Shown here: piece after piece, positions 45,146-64,000 of the stretch | Position numbering within the stretch: the stretch's first letter is position 1 | Layout of the letters: every line of letters begins with the position of its first letter | Assembly (NCBI GenBank): GCA_963669155.1 | Contig: OZ022577.1 | Span: 12,643,395-12,707,394 of the forward strand | DNA: 64,000 nucleotides | From: Arbacia lixula | Lineage: Eukaryota; Echinodermata; Echinoidea; Arbacioida; Arbaciidae | Direction: 5' to 3' | Notes under the pieces: generated by a model | Told to the model about the DNA's origin: nothing | What the model saw: only the letters and a program-made list of their open reading frames with translations | Databases searched by the model: none | Made by a program: the position numbers and the translations under genes

Positions 45146-45849
45146 ATGACTCATAGGTTATGTGACAGTCTTGCAGGAACATTGTTAAACTGGTTCAAAC
45201 ATGCAGATGAATACCATCTTCCCTCGTATTTGAGGTATAAGAAGAAGCTTCAAGAACTTGCAGATTATTTTAAAAGCGATTACAGCTTTCTCCAGGACAT
45301 GTGGCATATCTTAAGTGGGATGATTAAACCTTGTTAATAATTTGCAGGAGAGCAAAATCACTCTCCTGTAGAGGAGGTTTGGTAAAGGTTATTTGTGGTT
45401 TTGATATGACAGATCTGTGTTACATGGATTCATCAGAACATCACATTTAAGAAAATAAAAATATGGCTGTTGCCAGAAATTGACTTATGAGGTTCCATCA
45501 CCCCACCAACAATGTAGCTTTACAAGTGTGTAATTTCAAACAATTGTAACAATTTCATTAAAACCACCATGGACACAACGAAACATTGCGATGGCGAGTG
45601 AGCTTGGAACACGTAGCTGTCTCCATCGTAGTTTCAATTGAACGAAAAGTTACAGAATTTGTAGAGCTTTTTAAGTTTATGCCAGCTGGCCTGCGAGACT
45701 CCACAGCTCCATCCACGACCAGAGGTACCATTGCGAGAACCCCACAGGTATCAAACATGTCTAGGAACAATCACAGGTGAATACAACACAGCTGTGTGAT
45801 CAACAGCAGTGTGCTGCTATGCACTGCAAGTTTGCCTGGAAAAAAAAGG

Positions 45850-45960
45850 GGCCAATATTCATGAAAGCTTGCTAGCCTTATAAGTTACTTAAATGCATGC
45901 AGCTGAATGCACTTGAGCAACTAACTAGGCTTAGTAAGGTTTCATGAATACAGCACCTGG
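45850..45960. repeat. Dispersed foldback repeat family C, copy 2
   Basis: GGGGCCAATATTCATGAAAG on the left mirrors GGTTTCATGAATACAGCACC on the right. GCATGCAGCTGAATGCAC lies at the centre. It is in the predicted EIF1AD 3' UTR. Confidence 0.65.
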
Positions 45961-45974
45961 GATCTACAGTATCT

Positions 45975-46202
45975 GGGGGTGTTTCACCAAGCTGTTAAGC
46001 TAAGAATGACTTTACGCACGACTGGTGACCTTTTCTCAATGATCTTGAATCCCATCAGCTTAATTTGAAATCTGATCTTTGTAAATGAAAATTCTAGCTG
46101 TTACCAAGCGTCAGAAAACAAAGTTAATGATTTGTCAAATTTGATTAGGATTAGTGTCACCATTCATGCATAAAGTCATTCTAAGCTTTAGAACAACATG
46201 GT

Positions 46203-46203
<1 letters not shown>
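45975..46203. repeat. Dispersed repeat family D, copy 2 (foldback)
   Basis: The end GTTAAGCTAAGAATGACTTT mirrors AAAGTCATTCTAAGCTTTAG, so this is an inverted-repeat element. The interior matches 35735-35942. It abuts a 32-base C run. Confidence 0.7.

Positions 46204-46235
<32 letters not shown>
46204..46235. repeat. C32 homopolymer
   Basis: Thirty-two C in a row follow directly on the foldback repeat at 45975-46203. Other C/G runs in the window: 410-424 (C), 18200-18223 (G24), 23748-23761 (C) and 63682-63699 (G). Assembly length is unreliable for these. Confidence 0.9.
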
Positions 46236-46237
<2 letters not shown>

Positions 46238-46676
46238 CACTCTTGCTTAAGCAGGTGTCCTGTTAAAGACAAATCAGAGGGATGGTGGACAGACGATGAG
46301 AAAGCTATTTTTGAAAACTATTTCCCTTGAAATCATGCATTGCAATATATGTATTTGTTTGTGCGCCAGTAACCCATCTGACGACAAGATACAGACATAT
46401 AGTTGTTTACATGGGTAAAACTGCATACATGTATTATGAACAAAATTCATGGCTGTATCTATGCTGCTTTATCATGAAAAGAATGGCTTTATTGCCAATC
46501 TGTATTCACCTATTTGAAAATATATATGTTCTCTATGACATGACTGCTCTTTGTACATTTCAAATCAACATCTACATGTGATTCTTGTGCAACATTAAGG
46601 ATGAATATTAAAAGAATACGATGGATAACAAATTCAAGTGCTTGGCGAAGTGATGATTCATATGTGAGTAACGATT

Positions 46677-46885
46677 GTGGTGCATGAATTAGAACAGTCT
46701 ATTCCCATTATAAGAAACATGGATATAACGGATTCTGTTGTAACAAGGCAGTTCTACTGGTCCCAATTTCAAACAAGTGCACACATTCTTTGTGCCCATA
46801 TGTTCAGTGTAACAAGATTTTGTTATAGCCTTGTAATTGGCTTGGTTCTGAGCAGTTTGTTGTAATGGGAGTCAATTGTGTTTTT
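46677..46885. repeat. Probable MITE remnant with TATAACG-like motifs
   Basis: CCCATTATAAGAAACATGGATATAACGGA near the left and TTTGTTGTAATGGGAG at the right form a loose inverted repeat, resembling the GGTATAACGAA-type ends of some Tc1/mariner-like MITEs. Weak evidence. Confidence 0.35.
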
Positions 46886-47300
46886 CACATTTGTTTGCTA
46901 TTGAAGAAAATGTGTTTCAGACTCCACTGTGTCACCTCAAGATTTGAACTTTCACTGTGGGAATACATTTACAATGCTTGTGGTTCCTACATGTACAAGG
47001 AGAAAGCACTATCCTAATGTATGAATACTAAACTAGTCATATCAGCCAACAAAACATGACACGGCGAAGAGCACAACTAAGAGGTCACAGTGAAATGGTT
47101 TGGATATTTCACTCCTTCCAAAATTGTGTGAAAGTAACCTCAGATCACACATAAAGAATGAGACATTGGATGATGAATACCAGTTTTTAAAGGTTAAAAC
47201 AGTAAAAAAAAAAAAAAAATGTTACATGCACACATTTTAGAATTTGTAAGACAACATGAAACTTATTTCCTTTCTCACATGACTGTCGGCTCTTCCTAGA

Positions 47301-47348
47301 AATAAAAATAAAAAGTCCAGACACTGAAAGAAACAACACACAAATAAA
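47301..47348 (+). terminator. Poly(A) signals for the plus strand (EIF1AD 3' end)
   Basis: AATAAA occurs at 47301-47306, 47307-47312 and 47343-47348, about 2.2 kb past the EIF1AD stop. Which one is used cannot be told from sequence. Confidence 0.5.
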
Positions 47349-47379
47349 TTTGATTTGTACAGATGTGGTGCAACAACTG

Positions 47380-47391
47380 TTTATTTTTATT
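47380..47391 (-). terminator. Poly(A) signals for the minus strand (PKC 3' end)
   Basis: TTTATTTTTATT is two AATAAA signals on the minus strand (47380-47385 and 47386-47391), the position expected for the end of a roughly 7.8 kb PKC 3' UTR. They face the EIF1AD signals across about 30-80 bp. Confidence 0.5.
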
Positions 47392-50300
47392 TTCTCATAA
47401 AACTACAATACATATACAACAAATGCAAGGACTTTGACAGTTCTGTATTGTTTTCTGAACTATTTAAGGTATTTTTTCCATAAGAATTCTGTTCAATTCA
47501 TTAATATAAGTCTACACATTCAGATATGAACATTTCGTTTGTTTTTTCCTAGTCACCATCACACAAGGTCTCTAAAATGTATATGAATCATAGAAACATA
47601 TCGTCCACTAAGGCAAAAAGGTCACATGTCCGTAGTCTGTAGATTCAAACAAGCGTAGTTTGCTACTGCCTCTCCCCAATTCAACAGTGAATGCCTTTCT
47701 CCTTGCCTCCTCCGGTTGCATAAGAACTGAAATTTCATGGTGATCTTTTTGTTTTTCTTCTCTTTGATTGTTTCATTAACCCAGATTTCTCGACAGAAGG
47801 GAAAAACAGAAGGGGAAAAAAGAGCCACTTTGATTACTGTACCACACTCAATGTATTGATGATGCCACAAGCCTGTCAACAAAAAATCAAAGACTGGTTT
47901 GACTAATAAACTACTTCATTTCTAAATGATTCTCCAACATTCAATCTGGAAATCATTGTTATTAATGAAATTAACATATCAATCGTTCAATTTCCACCGT
48001 TTTCAATTTGATATCAATTTAAGCTAGACAATACACATAATTTCTCTCTCAAGAATTGATGTATTTACAACTTTGATATAATTTATAGCACAAACACTCA
48101 AAAACACATTGAAATTCTCATTCGCTTCAAGGCTGCTCATCCCGTTTATTTAAATCCAGCATTTCATAATTTATTCTCTACGTCATTCCCTTGGAATGCC
48201 TATTCTACAAGCTAAAATATATATATATTTCATTGGTTGAAAGGCAACCAAATACAACAAACCACAAGTTTTGGCATGTCTGAATAGTATTTGACTTTTT
48301 GATACTTACATTACATAGTCTTTGAATCAATTTTCACAAAATCCGTCCACATCACAACTCTGATTTCACACAACATTGAATGTGATGTACCTCTAGGATA
48401 TGTCTCCTGTCTTGCATTTTGCATTTGTCCTTTTCCTCATCCTATCATTGCAAACTCTCTGCCCCATGACTCAGCCTTTTTTCCATAGCACAATGATTAC
48501 AAATCACAAAGTTTACTGATCGATTATTGCCTATGTTGACCATACTACTACAGTTCTACGTTGTCCCCTGCACTCATGCGATGAAGCAGAAAGACCGCTT
48601 CATGTCCATGATATACATCTGCATTTAAAACATCGACAAATATTTGTGGAATCAGTATCAGATGAAACCTTAAAAAAAAGTCTTAAAAATGATATATACA
48701 TAGGAATAAAATGGCACAGTAGAATTTCCCCAGTCTCCCTTCTTGCACAGGCAGCATACAACATGTTCAATTCCCTTTGCTAAAACTGACATCACGTTCG
48801 TTACCCCAAGAAATGTAGAACGGCTCCAAGATTGTCAATACATACACACAACTCTACAATGAAAAAAACAAAAAGTATGTAAAACTCTTAAAATGACGCA
48901 AAATGTTTCAGTCCATAAATTTGATTGCACGCATTTTCATCTTTCCATATAAACAAGATATTTGTTGCAGCCTCTTAGGTTTTTCTTTACAAGAAAAAAA
49001 GGGAACAAATGCTCATACAAAACATAGCAAATTGGCTACTGTATTTGTAAGTACACTGATTGTCTACACAATTTTTTTGCAATTGATATACCAGTAAAAA
49101 GAAGTCATTTTATCTCATTTTATTCTTGGCCCCATATTAACAAGCAATATTAATATCAATATTAGTCCACACTTCCTTATAAGTTGCTTGTCAACTGATG
49201 TTCTTTGATCATTTCCTTGATAAGCTTCAAATAAATCCCACAGAAACTGGAGCTTGGCAACCCTTTTTAACTGCTACGGCATTCAATTACAGATTCTGAT
49301 TAATGATTGTACGCTCTGGTGGCAAACATTTACAAGAGGTCAATATGGCACAAAATATTAAGACAAACAAATTATCTGGCATTATCCTCATACTTAAAAA
49401 CACACAAGGGAGATTATATCAAAATTGTCTTTAACAGCCTTCATTGCATACAACTCAATTTGCACAAAAATATGAATTCTAAAGAATAGTCTACTGTACG
49501 TCTTGCATTTCTAGCCTTAAAAACTCTGGTATGATGTGGCTTCTCTCTTCTATTCCACATTTGCACATGATCAACCTTCTGAATAGTACCCAACCGGCAT
49601 ATGGCTAGGCCCCAAATTAATTTCAGTACAATTTTACAAAGTTGATGGTCCATTGCAATCTGTGTTCACCCACACAGATATTCACATTACATATACATGT
49701 ATTTCACTTTTCTTGTGGACACATGATTTTACTGTTAAGAAATATTGTTTTTTCCTCCAATCAACAATCTTTCTCTTGATTAGGATTTGAACATAATTGG
49801 TTGATTGCCTTCCATTCTTGATACAATTGTAATTGTAATTGAAATGGCAATAGAATTCTCAAATAACACAGATAAATGCAAATGTTGCACATTTCACCAG
49901 GGTCAAATTGTCACAAATCCCATATGAATGTGTCCCTTATCACTTTAACTAAAAAAAAAAAGAAATCCATACAAACAGCATAGTTGCATATACTTGATAT
50001 GCACTTAATGATCTATCTCTGAAATACATACAGAGTGAACAGTATGTTAAACCTGTCTTTGAATATTCTGTGGAATAAGTAGTCTGGATTTATTTGAGTG
50101 AAACATCTGTATCGGAAATAAGTGGCCTACACAGTAAGTTTAGTATGCCATAAATATTCCATAAAATGGCTTCTTTGCCTCAGCGTCACCCAATGAACTG
50201 AATATATGTGTAAGATACATCAAACCATAGCTCGTAGTAGTATTTTAGTGTTCTGGTGCTATGCGACATGAAAGTCCCATTTTCAGAGTAGAAGATGATA

Positions 50301-53300
50301 CTAATTCAAAGCATTAATGAGGTTTTAAATTGAATTAAGTATTAAGTGCGCTTTTGAGGATACAGGCTCATATTCGCAACTCAAATATTGGTCTTTAGAG
50401 GATGGGGAAGTAGCAGTTTTGTGTTTGTCCACTTTAAGTGCAAGTTGGAAATAAATGACTATTTTCCCAATTTTTTTAGGACACAGGAGTAAAAGAACAG
50501 AAAAGAGTTGAGCTTGGAAAAGGTTTGTAAATGATACAACAATACTAACAGACTCCAAGCTTAAATTCCAGAATAATGATGTGCACTAATGATATCAGAC
50601 GCTGAAAAAACTAATACACGACATGCAGGCCATGCATACAAACAAAATCACCAGTAATTACAGTCAAACAAAAAGAAAAAGCATGAAGTATGAACAATCA
50701 AATCAGAAAGACGTATTCCCTGGGTAAAAATAAAAATTGAATTTCTTCTACTTCTCCAGTCATCTTTGCACCATTTTCTGTTTTTCTTTTTCTTCTTTCA
50801 ATCGACAAATGCTTCCATATTAGAATTGCACCGAAGGACAGTAAAAACAAAACAGAGTCATTGAATCAAGTTATGTACAATTTACAAATCGATTGAAGTT
50901 TACATGTTATAGCACAATATAAAAAATGGTCGTTCTGAATAGAGCAAAACACATGAATTCTAGTGACATATACCTGTAGCGCAGAAATGGTGAAAGTCTC
51001 CATTTGAATAGTCCTGAATGTCCTCAATCCTGTGCATTAGTAAAGTGTTTTGTACCTTGGGATAATACCAGTCTTGCATTTTTGCCATATGAAAAACATG
51101 ATCTTTCTTGAGTAGTCTTCTTTATAATTAACAAAAAAGCCCTAAGACTGACTTTGCCTGAAAAAGGTATTTCACTTCTGACATAATCAGTATAAAATGC
51201 ATGAAGACAGAGAGAGAGGGACAGTTTTGTGCTGATAAGAAACGAAAGAAAATGGGTCAGAGAGGAAATAGAAATACTTACGTACATGGCAAATCTTGCA
51301 ACTGCATATAATCTGGACAGCAAATACCTGTTTTTCACCACAGTACATGTATCGGCATGACATCAACTAAATATTCATTTAAAATGGAAAGCAATTTCAA
51401 TCCCTATATCACAATTTTAATCTAAAGTTAGTTTACTCCTGATGAAAATTTGTCTTCTCTTGGTCTTTTTTACCCTAATAATTAAGCAAACTAACACAAC
51501 ATTTACACATTTCAATCTCTTTGTAAAAATTGGTCTCTGTACCCTAAATTTTGTTTTTCTTTTTGACACATTTCACTTTGGTACAGATACATAAAAGTAC
51601 TTAATGTTTTGGAAAGGCCATATTCTAACATGAACCACTTCTTTCTGTCGATTCGCAAATGTGGTAATGGATAAGAACGACTTACAAACAAAGTCAAGAT
51701 CTGGTTGTATATGCACAGAGATACACTTTAAAGCTTTACTTTAAAGATTTACTGTAATCATGAACATAATCTTGTTAGATGTGATGTCATTCTGCCATTT
51801 TGCTCATCCTCCAGTTTGCAACACATGATATTCCTCTCAAATGCACTACACAATGATCAAACACAAACAATATATAAACACACAATTGCAAAACTAAAAA
51901 AAAATACATGACCATGTAGTGATTGAAGAGGAGCTGTAGGTTTTTGGTTTGCTCTGTTAACTCGCCACAAACTATTCATCAAAGTAGGAAAGTATGAGAG
52001 AGAGCTTGCGTATTGGAGTCGCATGCTTTCTTGCAAAGACAAGAATTCAATTGACTGTTTGATTACTCTTATATCTAATGGGTTTCATGCATAAGTGGAG
52101 AAACAACCATTATATTCACTGACACTCTGTGATATGCTTTCCCAGAATGAGTGGCATAGTGTCACCATTACTATCACAGCTTTCTTCTGCATATTGCAAT
52201 GGCTATGATGATAATGGTAGCCATAAATGAAAGAACCCATCCGCACTTTGTGAGATGGGTAACAAGATCACACAAAAGAGCAACTATTGGCCAAAACATA
52301 TATTCATTGTTTGGTGAACAAATTGCATGGTTGTTACAACAACAAAAATGGCAGCTTGAGTTGAAAGAGACCACCATCAGTTTATGAAATGCAGCCCCAG
52401 AATGTGAATTCAATAAAAAATAGTTTGAAACAACTTTCCAAAGCTATATCCAGTACATGATGCGAAAGCCTCCTACCTATATTGCATAGCAGATGTGCCC
52501 ACCATTATTATATGAAATGGGCCCCAAGACCAGATTGCAGTCTGCAACAATCTGGCATTGCACGTTATCTTGCCCTTCCCCACTCACAACATCTCAGTGG
52601 TTCCAGGTAGTACATACTGATGGCAGGGCTACACAAATCAACATGTCCGCATACTGAGGCCATTGCTGTAACCAAGCATAATTAAATTATACAGAGAAAT
52701 AGTCAGCAAGGCAGTGCACTGGTAAGAGTTTCCTACAATTGAATTGTTTAATTTCAAACCCCGAAGTGAAGCCAGACAAAAATATGTTAAAATATAGGCC
52801 CGCATAGCCTTCATTTCTGAACTCTTTCAAGATTATGCATGGTATATCCTGTTCGTGTGATATGTTTATAAAATTGTTAGGATGCTAGTCTAAGATATGT
52901 GTATTCAATATGCACCATATCGAAGGAAATAGAACAATTTTGCCAACACCTGGTAAAAGATTGGGACGCATAGTCCCGCATGAGTTGTTAAAAAACCTGG
53001 GCATTGCAGCCAATATGACTGACTACCAAGCCTCACACTGCACATCCTCCACTAAAATCTTGCATTTCTTGTAACTTTTTAGATCAAAATGACACTTCGG
53101 TCATCTCCTCGTCAGCTCCCTATACCGCTTGCAACAGCTCAAAATTTAACAACACACTGGCACACCATATTCATCTGAGCTATTTTGTATTATTCATCTG
53201 TTTTTGCACTATCCACACATCACTGTTTTTCTGCACACAGTATTAAACTCGTCCTACACATCATATTGCAAATACAAGTAGTTGTCGTTGGTCGGTTTCA

Positions 53301-55215
53301 TTATATACATTGACACAAAACATAAAAAAGAACACAAATGAAGTCTTCTTGGTGGCAAGAGTAAGAGAAAGTCACAGTATTTCAAGTTCACAGAGAAAAA
53401 AAAATGCTTTTTACTATCAGTCCGCCTAAATCCCCAATAAATAATTGACATTCAGTACAAAGACAGCTTTCTGTTTTTTCTCCTTCCCACGGTTTTTCGT
53501 CACTACTCTGAACGAAATAATATATTCATATTTATAGATTTATATATATATAATATATATATATATATATTATGATGCTATATACACATTGGCATACTTA
53601 TTATGTAGTCACATTTGTGCCTCTTCAAGATATATATGTACACAGTTTATACACAAGTTTTTTAAATAGCATCCAAGCCAGCAGTCTGTGAAGCGTAATA
53701 CTTGGGTTGTCACAGATCCATCGCAGTCACATAGCTACTCTTCTATCTAAGGGTACAAGTCGTCTAGTCAGTCTGTGATGTTCACTGTCTCTACATGGAT
53801 GTTCTGTCAGATGAAAGACCAGAATGCCCTATCTATCAAGGGAGGCTCAGATCAGTATTACCTCCAAGCCATGTACTACTATCATATTGTAATTACAATC
53901 AAATGCTTTCACATGATGACATGGGTTTACAATCACACATGGAGTAGTGGTACTGGTTTTCCAGAGGGTGGCCACATAGCAACAGACATCTCATTTGAGC
54001 AGGAGGGAAGGACAGGTTGCGCTGTGGTCTACATATCAACTCATCAATCAAGTTTGTGATTGAAACTGCTTACCGTAAGCATGTTTGGCAGAGGACAGAT
54101 TCACTTGGAGTTTGGTAGCTAATTTAAATCAATTTCTAATACATTACGGTCCTTTTCTTTTTTTTGGTGGGTTGGTTTATAAGTCTACACAATGCCTGCT
54201 CCTTGTTTAGGCAGAGGAGCAATAACCATAGAAACAATGGATGACGTGATTTCATGCTGAAAACATGGATATTTCAGTACAGATTGGAGAATAGGAGGGA
54301 AAAAGTCACCAACTAAATTTACAACACCTGAAAGGGAAAGATATGAACGATCCATATGTTTCCTATTTACCGCAGGTATAAAAAAATTTCCATCTGAACC
54401 TATACCAATATATGATCATTTTACTTTGTTGCACACTCGTACAGTTGTTTGCTAGGGTGTTTCAGGGTGTTTTTTTTTTATTGTGGGGGGGGGGGGGTGG
54501 TAAAAACAAAATGCACCAATAAGCAATATTGTGAGTCCACCCTTATTCTATATGATATTCGCTCAGAATTCTCACACAAAAAAATTGACATGTGCAGTCA
54601 ATGATTCCCCTTGTTCACTTCTTTAGATGAAAAAATAATACCTTATCTAACTTACATCAGCCATCACATACTGCCTTCTTTTAAAGCAAAACATCCTTTG
54701 CATTTAATGGTCTGATCTGTTTCTGTCCCAATTAAGCCATTTTCATTCAGAACCCTGCTTGATTTAGCGCAAATATCCCTGATTCCTTTTTAAATGCACT
54801 GCAGTTTTAGTCAACTTTTGCTTGATATAACCATTCCCCTCCTGCTCACCACATTTATTCTAAACATCGTGAAAATTGCTTCATGCTTAATGAACAACTC
54901 CCAGCACCAATCGTTTCCCTGTAGCTCAACCTGTCCATTTACCAATATAAATTGCGTCTATCTCATGTAAGCCATCCCCTGCCTACCATGTAGCAACCAC
55001 CGATCACCTCCTTAGCAACTACTCATAACCTCCTCCTCCACCTCCTCCTCCTCCCAACATCATCCTACCCAACAATCCGCGCTGCACAGTGAGGACAAAA
55101 ATCGCCCACACCCGACATTGCGAGGGTATGCGACGCGACGCAAAGACCCTATCAACCTCTCTGCATAAAACTAGCACAAGTCTCAGCCGATCTCTCGGCT
55201 TGAAGCACGCCCTCT
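47392..55215 (-). other. Probable PKC 3' UTR, about 7.8 kb, no gene seen
   Basis: No convincing exon on either strand, and few foldback elements compared with the introns nearby. It is bounded by the PKC stop on one side and minus-strand poly(A) signals on the other. A long 3' UTR is inferred; intergenic DNA with an earlier unused signal is the alternative. Confidence 0.4.
53538..53572. repeat. (TA)n microsatellite in the predicted PKC 3' UTR
   Basis: ATATATATAATATATATATATATA-type sequence; in the sense strand of PKC it would be an AU-repeat in the 3' UTR. Confidence 0.9.

Positions 55216-64000
<8,785 letters not shown>

Larger units (their letters stand above)
45146..47300 (+). other. Probable EIF1AD 3' UTR with repeat insertions
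   Basis: It follows the EIF1AD stop, contains foldback copies at 45850-45960 and 45975-46203, the C32 run and a MITE remnant, and ends at poly(A) signals. No coding sequence is supported. Confidence 0.45.

Noticed and set aside
53775..54059. 94-residue plus-strand frame in the predicted PKC 3' UTR
   Set aside because: No recognisable domain, no splice context and wrong strand for the transcript.

Overview
This is a 64 kb piece of an animal nuclear genome. It is AT-rich and intron-rich, packed with microsatellites and small foldback repeats. The protein sequences, the Crypton-type recombinase gene and the repeat style point to a marine deuterostome. An echinoderm, most likely a sea urchin, is my best guess, but this is inferred from memory and no search was run. 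All exon junctions given here were read by hand from GT/AG sites and checked for reading-frame continuity.

Layout: six protein-coding genes alternate in strand. (1) 4453-12461 (+): a secreted glycoside hydrolase family 31 enzyme carrying the full active-site signature of a sulfoquinovosidase. (2) 17169-25784 (-): cardiolipin synthase (CRLS1). (3) 27869-32514 (+): glucosamine-6-phosphate N-acetyltransferase (GNPNAT1). (4) 37787-40080 (-): complex I assembly factor NDUFAF1/CIA30. (5) 42256-45145 (+): the EIF1A-domain protein EIF1AD. (6) 55216-63891 (-): the catalytic half of a novel-type (epsilon/eta-like) protein kinase C, whose 5' part lies beyond the right edge. The genes form three convergent pairs (1/2, 3/4, 5/6) and two divergent pairs (2/3, 4/5). 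EIF1AD and PKC appear to end tail to tail, with poly(A) signals within about 100 bp near 47.3-47.4 kb, which implies a PKC 3' UTR of nearly 8 kb.

Repeats: a near-perfect 681 bp palindrome lies at 2394-3074. A decayed Crypton sits in a CRLS1 intron. A piggyBac-type TTAA element is nested in an older foldback repeat that has further copies elsewhere in the window. There are many other foldback (MITE-like) copies, a LINE 3' end, long GAA, GA and AGT arrays, and poly-C/poly-G runs. Three tandem repeats each copy an exon edge together with its splice site: one at the sulfoquinovosidase exon 3 donor and two at PKC acceptors.

How the genes relate: they do not form an operon or one pathway. CRLS1 and NDUFAF1 both serve the inner mitochondrial membrane. 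GNPNAT1 feeds UDP-GlcNAc synthesis. The sulfoquinovosidase would suit an animal that eats photosynthetic tissue, because sulfoquinovosyl lipid is abundant in chloroplast membranes; that diet link is inference.
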